A stretch of 64,000 bases of DNA from Lutraria lutraria (taxonomy: Eukaryota; Mollusca; Bivalvia; Venerida; Mactridae). Where the stretch lies: NCBI GenBank assembly GCA_964023205.1, contig OZ026839.1, forward strand, positions 16,088,386-16,152,385, given 5' to 3'. Positions 59,741 to 64,000 of this stretch are shown piece after piece. The notes beneath the pieces are model-generated. The model ran no database searches. It was not told where the DNA came from and worked only from the letters and a program-made list of their open reading frames with translations. How positions within the stretch are numbered: position 1 is the first letter of the stretch; each line of letters begins with the position of its first letter. Both the position numbers and the translations under genes were made by a program.

Positions 59741-60425
59741 ATAGTTTCAAGAAACTCTTTGGACTAGGAAAATAACATAACGATTGTAGAAATAGTTTCC
59801 AGAAACCCTTTAGACTTGTAAATAATAGTATGTTGAACAAATAGTTTCCAGAAACTCGTTGGACTTAATCTATGGCAATAAAATTAGTTTCCAGAAACTC
59901 TTTGGACTTGTAGATAACAGTACAAATAGTTTCCAGAAACTCTTTGGACTAGGAGAATAACAGAATTAGTTTACAGAAACTATTTGGACTGCAAGAAATA
60001 ACACAACGAGTGTACAAATAACTTCCAGAAACTCTTTGGACTTGTAAATAACAGTACAAGTAGTTTCCAGAAACTCTTTGGACTGCAAGAAATAACATAA
60101 CAAGTAGTTTCCAGAAACTCTTTGGACTAGGAAAATAATATAACTATAATAAATAATATATTTAGACTTGTAAATAACAGTACAAGTAGTTTCCAGAAAC
60201 TCTTGGGACTAGAAATAGTTTCCAGATACTCTTTGGACTTACCAAATAACAGTACAAGTAATTCCCAGAAACTCTTTGGACTTGTAAATAACAGTATGTT
60301 GAAAAATTAGTTTACAGAAACTCTTTGGACTGCATAAAAATAACATAACAAGTGTACTAAAATGTTCCAGAAATTCTTTGGACTTGTCAAATAACAGTAC
60401 ATGTACAAAGAGTTTCAAGAAATAG
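59741..60425. repeat. Tandem array of TTTCCAGAAACTCTTTGGACT units
   Basis: About 14-15 copies of a 21-base core occur at 33-55 base spacing, for example at about 59800, 59843, 59888, 59930, 60065 and 60107. Between cores are A/T-rich linkers of two main kinds, 'tgtaaataacagtacaa' and 'aggaaaataacataac' or 'gcaagaaataacataac'. The core contains TTCnnGAA. The linkers resemble each other, so this is a degenerate minisatellite and not a CRISPR-like array. Confidence 0.9.
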
Positions 60426-60436
60426 CTAGATTAAAA

Positions 60437-61123
60437 ACTATTTATTTATTTATTTATTATTATTCATATTTTAACTATTTCTAAAGCATAGTACATAGGA
60501 AATATATTACACAAAATGGGCATATAAAGTTACACTGTTCAAACAAAAAACAAATAATATTACTGAATATACAAATTGAGACTGTAAAATTATTAAAGGT
60601 AAATAATATCAGTAAAAAATTGAAACCATGTCAAAAACGTTAAAATACAAGGATGACACAAAAAAGGAAGTAAATCCTTATTTCCATTGTGGTCCTTTAT
60701 AAAATTATATGTAAATAACCAAGAAAACAACAACAAATTAATATGAAAAAATAATACAAATTTATCTTAGAGATAATTATTATCACAGAATAAAATTACT
60801 ATCACAGAATTTACATCATTATCTAAGAATTATTGATATTTAAAATGTGTATAAAAACAACTTCAAACACTAGCAAGCAGATGGGCTTTGACGGTGGACT
60901 TAAACTGAGGGAAGTTCTTAACTTCTCTTATATGCTGTGGCATTTCATTCCAGAGGGAGCAACCTTGATAAGCAAATGATCGTTTACCAAAACCCGTAAC
61001 CTTGGGTAGACAGAATCTTCCAGTGTCTGTAAATGAATCATTGGAAGCATCAACTGACACTCTGAACCTAGTGGAATAGTAATGAACTGAACTAAGTGGA
61101 ATGAAATGCTCAAGAATGCTCAT
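60437..61123 (-). pseudogene. 5'-truncated LINE, C-terminal fragment
   Basis: The minus-strand frame reads RFCLPKVTGFGKRSFAYQGC, then LWNEMPQHIREVKNFPQFKS and ends AHLLASV. This is the usual C-terminal signature of CR1/jockey-like reverse transcriptase ORFs (FGKRSF..GA.LWN.LP..IR). About 400 bases of AT-rich 3' UTR follow and end in a short aaat-type repeat near 60441-60465. Only this tail is present, as in dead-on-arrival insertions. Confidence 0.8.
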
Positions 61124-61431
61124 TTATTATCACGCAGAAACAAATTATCACTCAGAAACAATATAATATATTTCATCATTATGAAAAGTAATTTCCCATT
61201 CCGTTAAATAACGCCATTTCTGACTTTTGTTACTTTATTGTAAACCGGTGAAAAATAATTCCGTATTATCAAGCAGTGAGGGAGATTGTAAATAAACAAC
61301 TATTCAGATTTGTTTCCTTTTTCACCACTAATTACCTATTTACATTATATTTTATTATCATCTACCCATTTATTTGTATATACTGGAAATTGTAAAGGAT
61401 GCGTCTCACGTAAAAAAACACGGATATCCCT

Positions 61432-63294
61432 ATGTCAAGTTTCGAACGTTATTTTAAGGCTATCAATAATCCAAATGACCACTTTTTAAACCCGGATGAG
61501 GATGTAATATATTTTAATGAACGTTTTGTTAACGGTGAATTTCATGTCATGTTCAGTGAGCTTGACTCTAATATATCTGAAAATGAAATTTTAAAGGCTA
61601 TTAGTGAAATAAAAGGGGCATATAATCCCGTTACATAAGAAAGGCTCAGTTAATAATCCAGAAAATTATAGAGGCATCACCTTGGGTGTTTTAGGCAAAC
61701 TTTTTACACGTATTTTAAATAATCGTTTGGATAATTGGGCAAAAAATTATAATGTTTATGTAGAAGCTCAGGCTGGTTTTAGAAGTGGTATGGGAACCAC
61801 AGATAATATCTTTGTTTTACATGGCCTTATAACACATATGATAAATTCAGGGAAAAATTGTATTGAAGTTTTATTGACTTTAGCAAAGCATTTGATTACA
61901 TAGAAAGGAATAGTTTGTGGTATAAATTAATAAAACATTGGAATTAGAGGTAAAATGTTTACGATCATTAAAAGTATTTACTCCAATATAAAAAGTTGTG
62001 TTAAACATAATAATATTCTTAGTGATGATTTTTCTTGTATGTTAGGTGTCCGCCAAGGCGAATGTTTATCACCGTTTCTATTTTCTATGTTTTTAAACGA
62101 TCTTGAGGAGTATTTGAGTTTAAACACTTTTGATGGAATAGATGTTCAAATGACAAAATTATTTCTTTTATTATATGCTGACGATATTGTGATTTTTCGG
62201 AGTCAGCAGAAAGTCTTCAGAAAGGTTTAGATTTATTGTTCAACTATTGCAAAAGATGGAAATTAAAAGTCAATGTCAATAAATCTAAAATAATTGTATT
62301 TAGAAAAGCGGGATTATTGCAACGCGATATTCAGTTCACCTTTGGTGACCAAGTTTTAGAAATCGTAAATTCTTTTTCTTATCTAGGTATTATCTTTACA
62401 CAAGGTGGTTCCTTTAATGCAACACAAATTAGTTTAGCTGGTAAAGCACAAAAAGCCGTTTTTAGATTAAATAGATATTTGCTTAATTTTCCGTATGTAA
62501 TTATTCGTGTGAGGTATGGGGCTTCAACAAAGCAACTAATATTGAACGTGTGTATACTTTATACTGCAAACGTATTTTAAATGTTAAAAGGAGTACTCAA
62601 AATGATTTTGTCAATGGTATATTAAGCCGGTTTGATTTGAAATTTTATCGCTTTCTCAAAATAATTAAATATTGGCTAAAAATACAAACATGCAATGAAA
62701 TAAAATTTTGTAAAATTATATACAATCAACTAAAAGAAGATTCAGATCTTTATCCAAACAAAGTTTCATGGGTTACATCAGTCCGTAACCTCTTACCAGA
62801 GCTAGGCTTTTACGACGTTTGGTTAACACAAAATGTAGGTGATGCTAAAATATTTCGTATCATTTTCAAACAACGTCTTATAGATAATAATATTCAAAAC
62901 TGGCATAGTCGTTTAGAAAACTCAAGTAGGGCAATCTTTTTTAGATCTATCATTCATTTTGAACATCAATTTTATCTAAAATGTATTGATATAAGTATAA
63001 AGTATCAGATAGCTATGACTAGGCTAATAGTTTCGTCCAATAATTTAAAAATAGAGTCAGGTAGATGACACAAACCGAGAAGTATACCGATAGAAAATAG
63101 GAAATGTCTAAATCTGTGATAAAATTGAAGATGAATATCACTTTATTTTGGAATGCTCTTCATGTACCAATATATCAAGACCTAGCATGTTTAAAATCAA
63201 ACAATTATTTAGCAGTAAAAATGAATTAGAAATTAAAAATCTCAGCTTCTATATTTTTAAAGCTTTTCAAAATCGAGATTCACTTCTTGAATAA
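61432..63294 (+). pseudogene. LINE reverse transcriptase, several frameshifts
   Basis: Ordered pieces of one non-LTR ORF2: SNISENEILKAISEIKG, then KKGSVNNPENYRGITLGVLG with an internal deletion before it, EAQAGFRSGMGTTDNIFVLH, SKSIYSNIKSC-type segments, GVRQGECLSPFLFSMFLNDL, the catalytic YADDIVIF, FNYCKRWKLKVNVNKSKIIV, FSYLGIIFTQGG and a C-terminus reaching ECSSC and LLE at 63294. At least five frame changes or stops separate them. No endonuclease is left. The style resembles L1/I-type invertebrate LINEs; the clade is unresolved. A 3' UTR seems to run to about 63937. Confidence 0.88.
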
Positions 63295-64000
63295 ATCTTT
63301 GTTGCTACTATTCGTAACTATCCACATTACTCACATAGGTAACAAATGTTTATACATCATCTTGTTTTGTGTAGTTTGTTTTTATTGTTGTATTACTTGT
63401 AAATTAGAATATGATGCCTTTGCTATTTTATGTTGATACTTCTTTGCATTATAGTTTCATGTTATGTTATGTTTTATGTCATGTAACTTACGTATAGTCA
63501 TATTAACGTAAAGTCAAAGCACAAAAGTGTACACCTTCTCCGTCGAACAAACTTGTTCTCTCGTCTTTTCCTCTTTCTTTTACTGTCATTTGTTTTCTCA
63601 GATGCGTATCATGATGTACTTAGTATATATTGTTGTTAACCTTCATCTTTATGTTATGTTCAGACTATAAGTGAGATTTTATTGTTTTCTCTTGTCAAAG
63701 AACCAGAAAATGTACATCGCTTTCGAACCCCCCCCCCCCTCTCTCTCTCTCTCTGTACCATTAAATATGTATATTGTCTATAATATTGTTATTAACGGCT
63801 ACAACCATGTTCTCTTGTTAATAGTGACCAGTTGCCTTCTTTAACGTCTATTGTAATGTATGTCAATGTTGTATATATGTTCACATAGGCCTCCGGCCTA
63901 ATGATTTTGAAATAAAATATCTATATATATCTATATTTGTTCGGAAACTGGTTCTTTTCTTCCTACGCAGCCATCGTAAACTCTTTGGAGTCTTTCGGAA
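63295..64000. other. Probable LINE 3' UTR and flank
   Basis: No coding frame. The stretch ends near 63937 in 'tatctatatatatctata', a likely LINE tail. At about 63979 'aaactctttggagtcttt' resembles the core of the 59.7-60.4 kb array, so related units may continue past the window. Confidence 0.4.
63726..63752 (+). repeat. C-run and CT microsatellite
   Basis: About 12 C residues followed by about eight CT units within the LINE 3' UTR. Confidence 0.95.

Noticed and set aside
59741..60425. CRISPR-like array
   Set aside because: The host is a eukaryote, 'spacers' are alike and of two recurring types, and units vary; it is a degenerate tandem repeat.

Overview
The window looks like nuclear DNA of a mollusc, most likely a heterodont bivalve. 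It is AT-rich. The real genes are split by GT-AG introns. Much of the non-coding DNA consists of interspersed repeats that I associate with clam and mussel genomes: blocks opening with 'aagagggccaagatggccct' and closing with 'gtgagctaaa', runs of 'gaccttgacc', tRNA-headed SINEs, palindromic MITEs and several LINEs. The species cannot be named from sequence alone.

Four cellular gene signals stand out. (1) Plus strand, 5495-6183: an exon for a fibrinogen-related (FReD) domain. (2) Plus strand, 9124-9405: a short, single-exon, secreted cysteine-bearing protein of unknown function. (3) Minus strand, 30747 down to at least 12999: nine exons of a TMX3-type ER thioredoxin/disulfide isomerase. These carry the signal peptide and the CGHC active site, and the 3' exons were not found. 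(4) Plus strand, 37298-47086: a complete 12-exon chitin synthase of 1308 residues. Its splice phases all agree, and the usual catalytic motifs are present (CATIWHE, IDDAF, LDGDVDF, EDRW, QRRRW, TWGTRE). The last two genes act in the secretory pathway and at the cell surface. Nothing shows that they work together.

The rest is a dense mobile-element landscape. Region 1-5.4 kb has MITE-type ends. 7.4-9.0 kb and 11.7-12.7 kb hold bivalve repeat blocks. 9.45-11.17 kb is a 29-bp minisatellite. The TMX3 introns contain fold-back elements, a fragment resembling 18S rRNA, a 1,988-bp pogo/Tigger element with an internally deleted transposase, a TTAA-flanked MITE, a 36-bp minisatellite open on both strands, and a hAT-like element. 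30.3 kb has a perfect 63-bp palindrome resembling half a tRNA. 31.3-34.4 kb holds a CRE-bearing repeat and a decayed jockey/CR1-like LINE. A SINE with 16-bp target duplications lies 95 bp upstream of the chitin synthase ATG, and intron 3 of that gene holds a Tc1 remnant.

Downstream of the chitin synthase, 47-55 kb has no recognisable gene. It holds further repeats, a Harbinger-like non-autonomous element and a dispersed 14-base motif. 55.2-58.7 kb is a damaged ISL2EU-type DNA transposon (DDE transposase plus divergent SWIM/YqaJ nuclease) with two nested palindromic insertions beside it. 59.7-60.4 kb is a tandem array with a heat-shock-element-like core. 60.4-63.9 kb holds two LINE remnants.

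I see no clear sign of a wholly new enzymatic system. The most unusual items are the tRNA-like palindrome, the TTCCAGAAA array, the dispersed TTACACTCGGGACA motif and the bidirectionally open 36-bp array.
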